Assembly: GCA_030765065.1 (NCBI GenBank) | Contig: CM060985.1 | Location: 176,268,096-176,332,095 of the forward strand | DNA length: 64,000 nt | Source: Deroplatys truncata | Lineage: Eukaryota > Arthropoda > Insecta > Mantodea > Mantidae | Direction of reading: 5' to 3' | Shown: piece by piece, positions 10,630 through 22,583 of the stretch | Layout of the letters: every line of letters begins with the position of its first letter | How positions within the stretch are numbered: the stretch's first letter is position 1 | Made by a program: the position numbers and the translations under genes | Notes under the pieces: generated by a model | What the model saw: the letters and a program-made list of their open reading frames with translations, nothing else | What the model was told of the DNA's origin: nothing | Database searches by the model: none

Positions 10630-11986
10630 CACTGCGTTTGAGAAAATTTCAACACCAAGAAGGATTTTCCCGAATAACTCCAAACATAGTACAAGCAATA
10701 ACTGATTAGGTTTGAGAGATGGGATACAAGTAGGCCGAGCAGAGTCCTCTCGTGTCAGTCCGACAAGGTCAATGTTGCGCCCAGTGTAGTCAGTGCAGAG
10801 CTGTCAAACAAGGTGGAAATAATAAAGTGAGTGCCAGTATGCCTCGTCGGCGTCAAAGGGAGCCATATCGGCATGTGAGTGATTTCGAACGGGGCAGAAT
10901 GATCGGTCCCCGGGAAGCGGGTTTGTCATACCGTGATATTTCGGTTCGTACAGGGCATGCTGCTACGACAGTGACGCGTGCGTGGAAGCAGTGGATAGAT
11001 GAAGGTCGTACGTAGGAAACAGCGGGTACTGGACCACGGAACATGACCACAGCACGGGATGACCGTCATCTTGTTCGCATGGCCTTAACGGACCGTACAG
11101 CTTCGTCCACAGTGTTGACTCGACGCTGGACCAGTGCAACAGGTGTGAACTTGTCTGCATCAACCATCTGCTGCAGGTTGGACTGGTTCCATGCATGCCA
11201 TTACGTCAGCTTTCATTGTCCAGAAACCACAAGTTCCTCCGACTGCAATGGGCACGTGAACACCGTCACTGGGGTGCTGAGTGGCGAAATGTAGTCTTTT
11301 TGGACGAGTCCAGCTTCAACGTGTCCTACAGTGATGGCCGCATACGTGTCCGGCGGTACCGTGGTGAGCGCAATCTGGAGGGCTGCATTGTTGAGTGGTA
11401 TAGTAGACAAACATCAAGTGTGATGGTTTGGGATGACATTGGTTACAACAACCGATCTCGCCTCCTACGAATTGAGGGCACTTTGAACAGTAACCGGTAC
11501 CTAACGGTGGTTGTAGAGCCTGAGGTACTTCCCCTGCTTCAGACATCTTCACAGGCCACATTTCAACAGGACAATGCCCGGCCACATATTGCGAGGAATG
11601 TACAAGCCTTCTACAAAGACCGACGGGTATCATTTCTTCCCTGGCCTGCACGTTCGCCTGACATGTCGCCCATCGATCATGACTGGGATATGGTTGGTCG
11701 GCACCTGGAGCGTCACGGTGCTCCAGTAACCAGTGCCACGGATTTGTGGGCTCGAATACAAACTGCGTGGAGGGAAATGCCTCAGAAACTTATTCAGAAC
11801 CTTTTTGATTCAATGCCACGGCGTATAGCAGTTATAATTGCAGCGCATGGAGGCCACAGCAAATACTGAATATTAGGGCTCAAAGGTCATGTATAGTTTA
11901 TCATTTGTTACTTGTCATGTACCTAACCTGTGATATTAAATTCATGCGTTTCCTTTTTGGTGTTGCAATTTTCACAAATGACAGTG
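10630..11986 (+). mobile_element. Tc1-like element, nearly intact
   Basis: A 1.36-kb element. The left end CACTGCGTTTGAGAAAATTT continues with CAACACCAAGAAGGA, and the right end is the inverted ..TCCTTTTTGGTGTTGCAATT..ACAGTG. The left flank is TA; the right flank is TG, a mutated TA. It is inserted in an A/B repeat whose halves match across the gap. Confidence 0.88.
10839..11869 (+). pseudogene. Tc1-like transposase, two lesions and a catalytic change
   Basis: Tc1-type transposase. It starts MPRRRQREPYRHVSDFERGR, with helix-turn-helix in GLSYRDISVRTGHAATTV. I see only one in-frame stop (11013-11015) and one frameshift before 11195. From there a 224-codon frame covers the catalytic core: aspartate in VVFLDESSF, aspartate in FQQDNARPH, and, 34 residues later, aspartate in SPDMSPIDHDWDM where this family normally has glutamate (PIEH). 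It ends RRIAVIIAAHGGHSKY. This is the least damaged transposase in the window, apart from the truncated copy at 39.3 kb. Confidence 0.88.
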
Positions 11987-12767
11987 TGAATAACATATAA
12001 TATTAATTGTAAATGACACAATTTATTTCAAATAACTTTTTGTGGCACAGGCCACTTTCTGCAAGTACGTGGTAGAGAGGATAAAATTTTGTGCTCCTTG
12101 CAAGCAGAATAAGGCTGTAAGTGTTAAATTTGAAACAAGACAATATGTGAAATTATTAGCTTTCCAACTGTCACGTACTGAATAATGTAAATCATGAGTG
12201 TGTCCGGTGCTATCTAAAAGCAAAGCCATTAGTCACCGATGAAAAATGAGTTGCAGCCAGAACGAGAACCGTCAGGCCTGTCACTATTGGGGCTGAGTAC
12301 CTTTTTATTGATAGCTTCTCTGTTCCTTCCACTTCCACATGGAACATATTTATATCTTCACGCTTCAACATATCATAACGACTTTTGGTGTTTGCTGGAT
12401 TAAAACATAACTCACTTTTGGGGCTCTAATTTTCATAGGAAATAAACTGCAGGGTGACCCGTTTTGGGTATGCTTAATATTAAATACTAGCAGGTTTACG
12501 CACTTTGCAACGGCAGATTAAAAGACACCTATACAAAGAGTTAATTAAAAACCCTGAGGACGCTATAAAGAAAACAATAAAAGTACTGAGAAAACTGTGC
12601 GAAAGCACTGTTGAAAAATTCCAAATAACACAGTTTGTAATGATCAGGCTAAGGGTCTGGGTAAACTAAAGTGTGAAGTGAAGTTCACTGTACATCGAGT
12701 AGTTTCTCAATCTACTTCATGTTAATCGAGAAGATATACATTTGCTATGTCCAGGACATAACAATTC

Positions 12768-12965
12768 TGATGTGTTACACTCACATGACTTTCTCTACTC
12801 TTGTAAAAACTATTTTTACAAACGCTTATTCTCCATATGCTTCAGGTTAATCGAGATGTTAATCTTATTGCTAATTTTCTTGTAGTTGCAAGGGGAATTG
12901 GTAGGCTTTAAGCGATAGCCAAATATTCTAAGAGCTGGTTGCTATGTGGAGTATTTTGCTCTTTT
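12768..12965 (+). repeat. A/B repeat, module A, truncated
   Basis: Starts TCTGATGTGTTACACTCACA and runs through GGTAGGCTTTAAGCGATAGC to GAGCTGGTTGCTATGTGGAG, then loses similarity. Confidence 0.75.
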
Positions 12966-13009
12966 CATTTTGCTCTTCGTACAGAGCAAAGTGCTTTATA
13001 CAAATGCTG

Positions 13010-13233
13010 TTTAGTTTTTTTATGAGGAATGAAAAAGCAACATAAAAAAGGTAGGTTCCGATTTAAAAACACGTAAATTCAGCTTAAAATGAGCATCACA
13101 ACGACCTCCAAATAAAACACTACTACTGGCATTTACTTTCCCTCATAATATCAAACCAATTTTGTTAATGGCATTTCTTTCTACGACGCTTTGTTTTGGA
13201 GATATTGTACAGTCTCAAATGGCCCACCCTGTA
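13010..13233 (-). mobile_element. End fragment of a Tc1/mariner-type element
   Basis: On the minus strand this begins at a TA (13232-13233) with CAGGGTGGGCCATTTGAGAC and continues AATATCTCCAAAACAAAGCG. It looks like a terminal inverted repeat region of the long-TIR Tc1/mariner class. No partner end or transposase is present, so it is a solo end. Assignment is by memory of such ends, hence moderate. Confidence 0.45.
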
Positions 13234-13748
13234 TAGTCTGTGCTCCCCGACAGGCGTATGATCCCAGGCCCCAGCTTGTAAATCATGGGGGGTAAGCCCT
13301 GACAACGGGGAGGATAAACACAGAAAGAGGTATCAGAACAATACTTAATCAACACATAGTGACTACTAATTATCGATGTACTCCATTTCATACACGGCAT
13401 TTGGAAAGGTCCATAATAGAATAGTTCTTACGATACAAAATACGTGGCTTCACATGGTCGCATATCTATATGTTGTTGGATATCAAGGGACGGTCTAGCT
13501 GTGTTGTGGCAGCTTGACGATACACTGAACAATACATGGTAATACTTGATAACAGTTTGATTCCTTTGTGAGGAGAAGATATCCTAATGGAATTGTTGAA
13601 TTCGCACGGGATTCTGGGCACAAGTTGAAGAAACCTGGGATGTTATAGCTTCTCGTCCATGTTACCATGTTTCATTTCATCTAAAACCCGAAAATGAGGG
13701 CAGTTATACGTACTCATTTTTCATACATGCAATATTAATTTTGTTTTA
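13234..13748. other. No recognisable feature
   Basis: Unassigned sequence between the transposon end fragment and an A/B repeat. Confidence 0.45.
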
Positions 13749-14554
13749 TTACTTTCTCTACTACGTTTAGTAAGTAGGGGAAGTATTGTATTCCACCCAA
13801 AAATTCGATACCGAGATTTCACCGGAAATACATGTATTGAGATCCCCTGAATCCAAAAAAAGCATTTTTGGAAACATATTCGTGTGTGTGTGTGTGTGTG
13901 TCTGTGAACAGCATAACTCAGAAACGAACAGTCGGATAAACACCAAACTTGGTATTTAGGTTCACTATCTTCCAGAGATGCGATACAAAGGTTTTCAAGA
14001 ACCCTTTACATGGAACATTTTTGGAAAATTTTAATTCTTTCAAAAATGGCTCTAAGGATTTTGATTATATCATATGTTTAAGATATTTTCATGACAAATG
14101 AAATGCATATGTCGAATTTTGTGGGAATGTCTCCAAAAGTATACTTCATTGTTAACGACTTTTGCATAACTGGTAAACCATAAGAGATAGACAAAATTTT
14201 ACTGCACAAAAATGTAGATCGCGTTAAAATACACAATTTATGTCATGTACATGTTTTTGTTGAGTGAACCATTTTCGAGATATTGTTTGTTATTCCCTTA
14301 AATTTTCCAATACTTATACTTTTTCTCAAATGCGAATTCGTTATTCATCTTTTTATGCCTTGGACATAGCAACCAGCTCTTAAAACATTTGACTATCACT
14401 TAAAGTCTACCATATTCCCTTTGCACCTACAAGAAAATTAGCAATAAGATTAACATCTCGATATCTGGATTAACATGAAGCATATGGAGAATAAGCGTTT
14501 GGAAAAATAGATTGTACAAGAGTAGAGAAAGTCATATGAGTGTAACACATAAGA
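13749..14554 (-). repeat. A/B repeat, complete A plus B copy
   Basis: A full unit of about 805 bp on the minus strand. It has the palindromic B end (ACTTTCTCTACTACG..GTAAGTAGGGGAAGT), a GT microsatellite near 13890, the block GGCTCTAAGGATTTTGATTA, module B inner end GCGAATTCGTTATTC, then module A ending AGAGTAGAGAAAGTCATATG..AACACATAAGA. The 12-mer ACTTTCTCTACT occurs near both ends in inverted orientation. This is a good reference copy. Confidence 0.85.
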
Positions 14555-14751
14555 CTTTTTATGTGTTCTACATTTAAAAATAATTTATTGGAATGTTTTT
14601 TCTTTAGATATTTAAAACGAATATTTTACTAGAATTATGGTTTGTATGCAGGGATATGCCTAAAACTTAAAATGCTAAAGTTATAATAATGCAATATTAT
14701 GTTCTACACATCCAGTTATAAAACTAACAATATAAAAATAACAATAACTAA

Positions 14752-14820
14752 TGCGAGATTTGAACCGAGGAGCTAATGGACGCAAGCGATACCTTCTTAA
14801 TCTCTCGGCGAACGATACGT
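14752..14820 (-). repeat. tRNA-like sequence (SINE head or tRNA pseudogene)
   Basis: The minus strand reads like a tRNA of the Ser/Leu shape: CGCCGAGAGATTAAG (box A-like, 14796-14810) and GGTTCAAATCTC (box B, 14755-14766). Box spacing is about 30 bp. A fully paired acceptor stem is not apparent, so a SINE head or pseudogene is more likely than a working tRNA gene. No SINE core follows. Confidence 0.4.
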
Positions 14821-15412
14821 TTTTACGTGCTTTGTTTTCAGTATCTTATAAGCGTCACCATCGAGAAACACAGTTATAAGGTGACCCTCCACTCCCAGAG
14901 TAGAGCCATTCTGCAATTCCTGCACGTGTGGTGTGAACATAGCTGTTACGAAGCTACACGAAGCCTTACGATCGTCACAAAATCTGGGGATGACTCATCT
15001 TTTTTGTTCACAGGTGTACAATCAGCTTCGTGACTAGAGGTACAAGCCACTTGTGTCTGTCATTCCAATGTATTTGTCCAGGATCGCTAGACTGTACTGT
15101 TTATGTGGGCATTGGCGTCTTTGTTTACATCAGCAGTACTGTGTTTACGAAACTATATAGTAAGGTTGCGCATACACTGGTTGTGAAATAGTGCTGGATC
15201 TCTAGCATGGTAATGATGATTTCTCGTGGCTTATACGTTGTCACAATCTAGCTGCTTATTTATCCTAGCTTTGAAGAAATAATAGCAGTGTAAGTAATTT
15301 AAAGATAATATTCTTCATTCTCAGTAACCTATATAGGAAAAGATACTGAGAAATCATAAGACAAAACAAAAGAAAGACCAAGAATAACATAAAAGAGAAG
15401 AAGTGGTACACA
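14821..15412. other. No recognisable feature
   Basis: Unassigned; an 85-codon open stretch beginning at 14776 shows no known motif. Confidence 0.4.
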
Positions 15413-16589
15413 CACTATATGATAAAAAGTATCCGGACACCCCATAAACATACCATTTATCATCTTAGGTGCATTGTGCTGCCACCTACTGCCTAATATT
15501 CATTATCCGCGACCTCAGTAGTCATTAGACATCGTGAAACAGCAGAATGGGACGCTCCGTGAAACTCACGGACTTTGAACGTGATCAGATGATTGGGTGT
15601 CGCTTGTGTCAGAAGTCTGTACAGTACATCCCTAGGTCACTGTTTATTGATAGTGGAGTGTAAACGTAAAGGGACATCTACAGCACAAACGTGTACAGGC
15701 TGACCTCTCCTGTTGACTGACAGAGACCGCCGACATTTGAAGAGGGTCGTAAAGAGTAATAGGCAGATATCTATCCACACCATCATACAGGAATTCCAAA
15801 CTGCATCAGGATCCACTCCAGGTACTATGACAGTTAGGCGTGAGGTGAGAAACCTTGGATTCCATGGTCGAGCGGCTGCTCATAAGCCACACATCATGCA
15901 GGAAAATACCAAACGACGCCTCGCTTGGTGTAAGGAGTGTCAACATTACACGATTGAACAGTGGCAAAACTTTGTATGGAGTGACGAATCACGGTACACA
16001 ATGTGGTGATCCGATGGCAGGGTGTGATTATGGTGAATGCCCGGTAAACGTCATCTGCCAGCGTGTGTAGTGCCAAAAGTGAAATTCGGAGGTGGTGATG
16101 TTATGGTGTGGTCGTGTTTTTCCTGGAGGGGCCTTGCACCCTTTGTTGCTTTGCGTGGCACAATCACAGAGCAGACCTACATCGATATTTTAAGCACCTT
16201 CTTGCTTCCTACTTTTGAATAGCAATTTGGGGATGGCGATTGCATCTTTCAACACGATCGAGCACCTGTTCATGCTGCACGGGCTGTGGCGGAGTGTTTA
16301 CACGACAATAACATCCCTGTAATGGACTGGCCTGCACAGAGTTCTGACTTGAATCCTATAGAACACCTTTGGGATGGTTTGGAACGCCCACTTGTGCCAG
16401 GCCTCACCGACCTACATCGATACCTCTCCTCAGTTCCGCACTCCGTGAAGAATGGGCTGCCATTCTCCAAGAAACCTAAGGCTATGGGTGAGCCAACACC
16501 ATATTGACTTCCAGCATTACCGATGAAGAGCGCCACGAACCTGTACGTCATTTTCAGCCACGTGTCCGGACACTTTTGATCACGTAGCG
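15413..16589 (+). mobile_element. Tc1-like DD34E element, copy 1
   Basis: A 1.18-kb element. The ends are CACTATATGATAAAAAGTAT.. and inverted ..GTCCGGACACTTTTGATCAC, with TA after the right end (16590-16591) and CA before the left end. The family is the same as at 23240-24379 and 39344-40305. Confidence 0.88.
15547..16507 (+). pseudogene. Tc1-like transposase pseudogene
   Basis: Starts MGRSVKLTDFERDQMIGCR. The DNA-binding half is scrambled by frameshifts around 15600-15720, then RDRRHLKRVVKSNRQISI and WSDESRYTMW (first aspartate) are followed by a stop. The frame is lost and regained: FQHDRAPVH (second aspartate) and SSDLNPIEHLWD (glutamate, 34 residues on) survive. The expected C-terminal ARVNAV region is missing; the frame ends GEPTPY. 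Confidence 0.85.
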
Positions 16590-16640
16590 TAGCTTTATGG
16601 TGTTGGTGTTATTCACGTCCACTATCATTTTTATGTTACC

Positions 16641-17277
16641 CTTTCAGGAAATAGCTACATTACACATTTCGTTATAGATACAAAGAGAACAGCGATAGTC
16701 AAATGTTTAACAACTGGACGCTATATGCTGGCCTTAAAATTCCATACTGTTTCCATGACATCGCGGGAAACAACTAATGTTAAAAGGACTTTGAAAAAAT
16801 GACTAGCTATTGAACATTTTCAATAAATAATAACCGATATCTCGGAAATAGTTTACGTCAAAACAAAGGTTATTTGAAATAAATGTATTTTAAAAAGATC
16901 TATATTTTTTGTGTAGTACATTTTCGTCTAATGCTTAACGTTTACCGTTATACAAGATTATATAAATCTTTTGAACAAAGAGAACTTTAGAGGCTTTTCC
17001 CAATGAATTGAAGGTGTGCATTTAATTTTTCATATAAATATTTTTAATATCTGGTATCTTAATCTAAAAGGTTGGAGTAATTTTTCAGAGCATCACAAAT
17101 TTTGAAAAAACATTTTATGTAATGTGTAGTTTAGGGTGGAGAAATTAACTCGAAAATCTTGGTGTCATACACTTGGAAGGTGCTAAACGTCTATACCAAG
17201 TTTGGCATTTATCCGATTTTTGAGTTATACTGTTGAGATACAGACAAACTTTGGGATAGTTTCCTAAAAATCTCGTT
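16641..17277 (+). repeat. A/B repeat, A2 plus B2
   Basis: Plus-strand subfamily copy lacking the outer end of A2. The conserved A2 block AGTCAAATGTTTAACAACTG..ATGCTGGCCTTAAAATTCC is present (about 16695-16770). B2 runs to a GATACAGACAAACTTTGGGA remnant where the next unit starts. Confidence 0.72.
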
Positions 17278-18056
17278 TGATACATTTACATAACTTCTCT
17301 GCCCCTTGAAACTTATCAGTAAGTATACAAACTATTCTTCCTAAAGCTTATTTTTACTGTCTACTACATTTTAATCAAATAAACCTTTTGCAGAGATAGC
17401 TACATTACACATGTCGTTATAGATACAAAGAGAAAGCAATAGTCAAATGTTTAACAACTGGACGCTATATGCTGGCCTTAAAATTCCATACTGTTTCCAT
17501 GACATCGCGAGAAACATCTGAATGTTGACAGAACTTCAAGGCAATGTCCAAATATTGAAAAAAATTGAACCATTAATAACGTATACTTCGGATATGGTTA
17601 ATTCTACTGAAAAGTAATTTTAAATAAACTGCGTGATTTAAAGAGATCTACATTGTATTGTACGTTTTAAAGGTTCACCGGTTATCAAGATTATATAAAT
17701 TTTCTTCCGAATGAAGGGGACTTCAAAAACTATTACCAGAAAATTAAAAAAGTATATTTTAATTGTCGCATAAATAGGCATACTTAGTATATGGTATTGC
17801 AATTGAAATTGTTAGAGACACTTTTTAAAGAGTCCAAAATTTCGAGCATATTTCCATGTAAAGGATAGGTTTCGTTTGCTGATTTTTCATGAAAATGTAG
17901 CGTCGCATCCTTGGAAGATGTAGATCAGAACAGACACATACGTGTACCTTTTCCTAAAAGTGACCTTTATTTGTTTAGGAAACCTCAAGGTATGTTTCCG
18001 ATGAAATCTCAGTATCTTCCTCTAGCTATTAAGTACGTGGTAGAGAAAGTATTATG
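17278..18056 (+). repeat. A/B repeat, A2 plus B2, near complete
   Basis: Begins GATACATTTACATAACTTCT. It includes the A2 block (about 17430-17515), then B2 to TATTAAGTACGTGGTAGAGA, the palindromic end. It lies directly after another unit in the same orientation. Confidence 0.75.
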
Positions 18057-18132
18057 GTAGGTGTAACCTGACAATTTAAATGAGTTTGGGGAGGGGAAGT
18101 TATAGCTGGCTGAACTTATAAATATTAAAATA

Positions 18133-19403
18133 TAGGGTCTTTCAACAAGAGGGTCCTATCTTTGAACTTAAATAAAACAAATTCTATAAACGTTAGAGGT
18201 TTATTTCTTTTTTATTTTGGAACATAATTAATGTCATTACGTGTTGGAAGAGAACATCAGTTAAGTGACCGCCGCGACTTCGTTGGGTTGCGCGTATACG
18301 GTTGACCCAATTTTCAATGACAGAAGAACGTAAATTAGGTCCAACTTCACGAATAACACGCGTGATGTTATTTATAAGATCATTTACTGTTTCTGGCTTG
18401 TTGACAAACTCGAGATTGAACATAACCTCACAAGAAGTAATCCAAAGGCGTTAAATTACATGACCTCGGGGGACAATTACCATCGCCATCACGGGAAATG
18501 ATGAAACTTCTGAACTTCTTCAAAAGATCGATTTTTTCGACAGCAGTATGACATGTGGCACCAACTTGCTGAAAGCAGATATTTCTGAGATGCATACCAT
18601 CCAATTGAGGCAAAAAATAGTCCCTTATAAGAGCCCTGTATATTTCTCCATTGACAGTTAGAGCTTCTCCATCTTCATCTTGGAAAAAATATGGACCAAT
18701 GATTCCACCATACCAAAATCCACACCACACAGTAACCTTTTGGGGATGAAGTGGCCGTTCTTGAATCTGCAATGGATTGTGATTGCTCAAATAGCGGCAA
18801 TTTTGTTTGTTAACCCAACCATACATCCAAAAGTGGGCTTCGTCGCTGAAGATGATTTTTCAACAAAAATCCGGGTCAGCTTCTAATTGCTCCATAGCCC
18901 AGCCAGCGAATGTACGGCGCAACCTATGGTCGTTGGACTTTAGTTCTTGAGTTAACACCATTTTGTAAGCGTGAAACTCAAGTCCAGATGTAGAATTCGG
19001 CAAGTTGTGGTCGGTGAAAGCCCTAATTCTTGCGCTCGACGAACAATTTATTTGTTTCCGTTCTCGCGTACACTCTCACGAAAGGCGTCTATGATTTCTT
19101 TGGAGCGCTTATATCGATTACGTACTGGCGTTCTTTGATCGCTGACAGAACCAGCGATATCTTTCTCTCGCAGGGACGATTATGCACATCGCAAACTTCA
19201 CCAATACACGGAAGGTTTGGCGAACAGATGATCCATTTTGATAAGAATTTTATACAATTTCTACGCGTTGCTGAATGCTGTGACGTTCCTTGTCTATTGC
19301 CAATAACAACTGTAACCACATGAAAAAAATGACTGCTGTAACTCAATAACAACCGCAGCTATCATATGTTAAAAATAGGTCACCCTTGTTGAAAGACCCC
19401 TTA
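18133..19403 (-). mobile_element. Tc1/mariner-type element with GGGTCTTTCAACAAG ends
   Basis: A 1.27-kb element. The left end is TATAGGGTCTTTCAACAAGA and the right end is the inverted ..CTTGTTGAAAGACCCCTTATA, with TA at both edges. The transposase is on the minus strand. Confidence 0.82.
18190..19340 (-). pseudogene. Transposase pseudogene (DD41D-like), catalytic residue lost
   Basis: The N-terminal part near 19089-19340 is in broken frames. The core holds IIFSDEAHFWMYGWVNKQNC (first aspartate) and KVTVWCGFWYGGIIGPYFF. The second site reads CFQQVGATCHTA, with valine where the family has aspartate. The third reads RSCNLTPLDYFL. The two sites are 40 residues apart here; one residue appears deleted relative to the usual 41. 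The C-terminal part (GPNLRSSVIENWVNRIRA..) is in another frame at 18193-18423. Confidence 0.82.
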
Positions 19404-19880
19404 TAACACCTTAGAGATGCTTTCTTTTTCCATACTAGGAAGTGATGATGTTTCAAAATTTCTATAATTCTAAAATTGTCAATATCACATTATACTGAAA
19501 GAATGGTTGTGCATAATTTCACAGTTTAATTTGAAAAAAAGACACACATACGAGAATTTCTTACGTAATAATGTAATTCAGTTACTCGACTTCCTGACTT
19601 TTGCCAGTACAACCCACCAGCATGTCCTCTTTGCTAATTCGGTTATAGTGTAGGAATTTATGGGGAGAAATTAGATCCTGCAGGATAATCGCGCTGTGTT
19701 TCTCATTAGTCCCCCGGGACCGTCAGATAACCTAAGTACCAGCCCATTTATAAAATGACCAATAGAGTCTGCCACACTAATTGTTGTCATAGTAGATTTT
19801 AATCACATTATGATGAACACCTTTATTAAAATTATTAACGTGTTAGGATAATACAATGCTCTTATGAGAAACCTTCTAAT
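19404..19880. other. No recognisable feature
   Basis: Unassigned sequence between a transposon and a SINE-like segment. Confidence 0.4.
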
Positions 19881-19899
19881 TACTTGCAGTCAGTTAACT

Positions 19900-20095
19900 G
19901 AGTGGGATGAATCCGTAGCGTACGATGATCGTATTCGGCGTGTCCTGGGTTCGGATCTTACGGCCGGACGCTCTGAACATGGGTTTTTCGATGTTTTCCC
20001 TGGTTGGCTAGGCGAATGCTATGGTAGTTTTTCTTCAATCACGAGTTTCGCTTCCTCTTTCAGGTAGGCGCTTAAGGATTGTGTGGTGTCGGAAG
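19900..20095 (+). repeat. SINE-like segment
   Basis: A box B-like GGTTCGGATCTTAC near 19950 is followed by the core TTTTCCCTGGTTGGCTAGGC GAATGC, shared with other SINE-like inserts in this window. Ends and target duplications are unclear. Confidence 0.5.
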
Positions 20096-20103
20096 ATCAA
20101 AAA

Positions 20104-21880
20104 CTTCGATCAACACTTTTCAAAGAAAAGATTTGGAAAATGTTGAGTTACTAAACAATGGCTCTAACGATATTGATTAAAATATTATATATTAAATATA
20201 TATACATGAAAAATGAAATTATATCTTGAATTTTCTCGGAATAGCCTTTAAAGTCCTCTTCATTCGGAAGGAAATTTCTATAATGTTGTATAACTGGTAA
20301 ACTTTAAGCGATACAGAAAACATACTACACAAGAAATGTATACCTTATTAAACCACGCAATTTATTTCAGGTAACCTTCTTGTAGCATCAGTCATTTCCG
20401 AGATATTCTACTTTCTCTAGTGCGGAGAGTAAGTAGGGGAAGTATTGCATAATATCCAAAAATTCGATACCGGTACCTTACTGGAAATACATGTTTTAAG
20501 GCCCCTGAATAGAAATATCATTTTTAGAAAAAGGTCCATGTATGTCTCTGCGAACAGCAAAATTCAAAAACGAAAACACAGACTAATACCAAACTCGGTA
20601 TTTATGTTCGGTATCTTTCAAAGATGCACCAGACTACACTCTACATGAAACATTTTTAGAAAATTTTGATTTCTCAACAATGGCTCTAACGATTTTGAAT
20701 AAAATAACGCATGTTTAAGATATTTTCATTGCAAATGAAATGCATATCTTGAATTTTCTGGGAATGCCTCCAAAAGTATTCTGATTTATTTTTTTATAAT
20801 TGGTAAATCGTAAGAGATAGACAAAATTTGCTACACAAAAATATACATATTGTTAAAACACACATATGTAATTTTTTTTGTCCTGTGAACCATTTCCGAG
20901 ATATTGCTTGTTATTTGTTTGAATTTTCTCAAATGGGAATTCATTATTCGTTTTTTGCTTTCTCTACTACATATAGTAAGTAGGGGAAGTATTGTATTCC
21001 ACCCAAAAATTCGATACCAAGATTTCACGGGAAATACATGTTTTGAGGCCCCCTGAATCCAAAAATTATTTTTGGAAACATGTCCTTGTGTGTGTGTGTG
21101 TCTGTCTGTGAGTAGCATAACTCAGAAACGAACAGTCGGATAAACACGAAACTTGGTATTTAGGTTTAGTATCTTCCAGACATGCGACACGAAGGTTTTC
21201 AAGAAAATCCCCCCACCCCAGATTACCTTTTACATGGAACATTTTTCGAAAACCTCAATTTTCTCAAAATGGCTCTATCGATTTTGATTAAAATATCATA
21301 TGTTTAAGATATTTTCATGACAAAGGAATTGTATATCTCGAATTTTCTGGGAATGTCTCCAAAAGTATTCCTCATTATGAACGACTTATGCATAACTGGT
21401 AAACCATAAGAGATAGACAAAATTTTACAAACAAAAAATGTAGATCGCGTTAAAATACACAATTTATGTCATATACTTTTTTGTACAGTGAACCATTTTC
21501 GAGATATTGCTTTTTATTCCCTTAAATTTTCCAATTCTTATACTTTTCTCAAATTCGTTATTCATTTTTTTGTCCTGGTAATGCAAAGAGAATGGAATAC
21601 TCCACATGGCAACCAGCTCTTAAAATATTTGACTATCGCTTAAAGCCTACCAATTCCCCTTGCATCTACAAGAAAATCAGTAATAAGATTGAAATCTTGA
21701 TTAACATGAAGCATATGGAGAATAAGCTTTTGTAAAGATAGTTTGTACAAGAATAGAGAAAGTCTATGAGTGTAACACATCGGATTTTTTTAAGAAAATT
21801 ACCCCACCGCAAATATCCTTTGCTATAACAATTTTTCATTATTTTTGTAGTTTTAAAAAATGGCTCTAACGGAAATATTT
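20104..21880 (-). repeat. Run of A/B repeats in one orientation
   Basis: Successive minus-strand units: a B2 piece (20104-20408), a B module (20409-20952), a complete B+A unit (20953-21786) and a B fragment (21787-21880). Each junction falls where a unit ends in TTTCTCTAC-type sequence, or where ATTCATTATTCG meets TTTTTTGCTTTCTC. A GT microsatellite lies at about 21088-21112. Confidence 0.8.
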
Positions 21881-22319
21881 AAATATACGGAATGACTGAA
21901 TATAAGCCATCAGGCTAGTTTATTGTATGTGCAGCGTTATCAGTCTAAGAACTGCAGATTGTGAATTTAAAATTTCGACATTTTCCAGAATATAAAGTAT
22001 TTTTCAAGAGTCATTCCTCCGGAGGTGTAGACCAAAATACATATATTTATAAACATGATTCATCAGGAAACAATATATCATAGATTAAATACTAATTTGT
22101 TATAATATAATAGCATAGGGACTTAGCACCCCGGCCTAATCAGATCCTTTGTACAAACAGCACCAAACAAATTCTTTGGCAGATTTTCTATCGCTTTTTG
22201 TGGTCTTTTGAGGCGTGTCCTTCACTTCAGCTATCGCAGAGCCTTGATAACACAGCAATAAGGGGGAAAAGTAGGAAGGTTGATGCCTTTGCTTTTTCTG
22301 GTGTTATTAAAACCAAAAC
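21881..22319. other. No recognisable feature
   Basis: Unassigned AT-rich sequence. Confidence 0.4.
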
Positions 22320-22346
22320 ATGTTCATTGTCTCAGCAACAGTCATG

Positions 22347-22583
22347 CCGTATACTAGCGAAATTACTCTTGGACGTATCGTGGGTATGTGGGAGTCTGGT
22401 CGCAGTGTTACAGCAATTGCAACGGCAATGCATAAAAGTGTTTTTGTAGTAAATTACTGGATAAAAATATTCCAGGAAAGTGGAGAAGACGGTCTACATA
22501 CTGGTCAAAAAATGGTCTCTCCCCGTAAAACATCCCCAGATGACGATATTCGTTTACTAAATACAAATTACACTTTGTTATAA
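22347..22583 (+). pseudogene. Transposase N-terminal domain fragment
   Basis: About 78 codons from MPYTSEITLGRIVGMWESGR, resembling the helix-turn-helix head of Tc1-type transposases (SVTAIATAMHKSVFVVNYW, then GLHTGQKMVSPRKTSPDDD). The frame stops before any catalytic domain and I see no matching ends. Confidence 0.55.

Larger units (their letters stand above)
8392..12050 (-). repeat. A/B repeat, B2-type module split by three insertions
   Basis: One minus-strand module survives as pieces 8392-8696, 9976-10033, 10524-10627 and 11988-12050. The pieces are collinear with uninterrupted copies: CAAATAAAATA | TATCTTTAATTTTCTGGGAA joins across the mariner, and GTATAACTGGTAAACGTTAAG resumes after the SINE-bearing insert. 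The interrupting elements are a mariner, a 490-bp insert with a SINE core, and a Tc1 element. Confidence 0.75.

Noticed and set aside
14752..14820. Functional tRNA gene
   Set aside because: Boxes A and B are recognisable, but I cannot pair a complete acceptor stem, and the arthropod SINE heads in this window explain it better.
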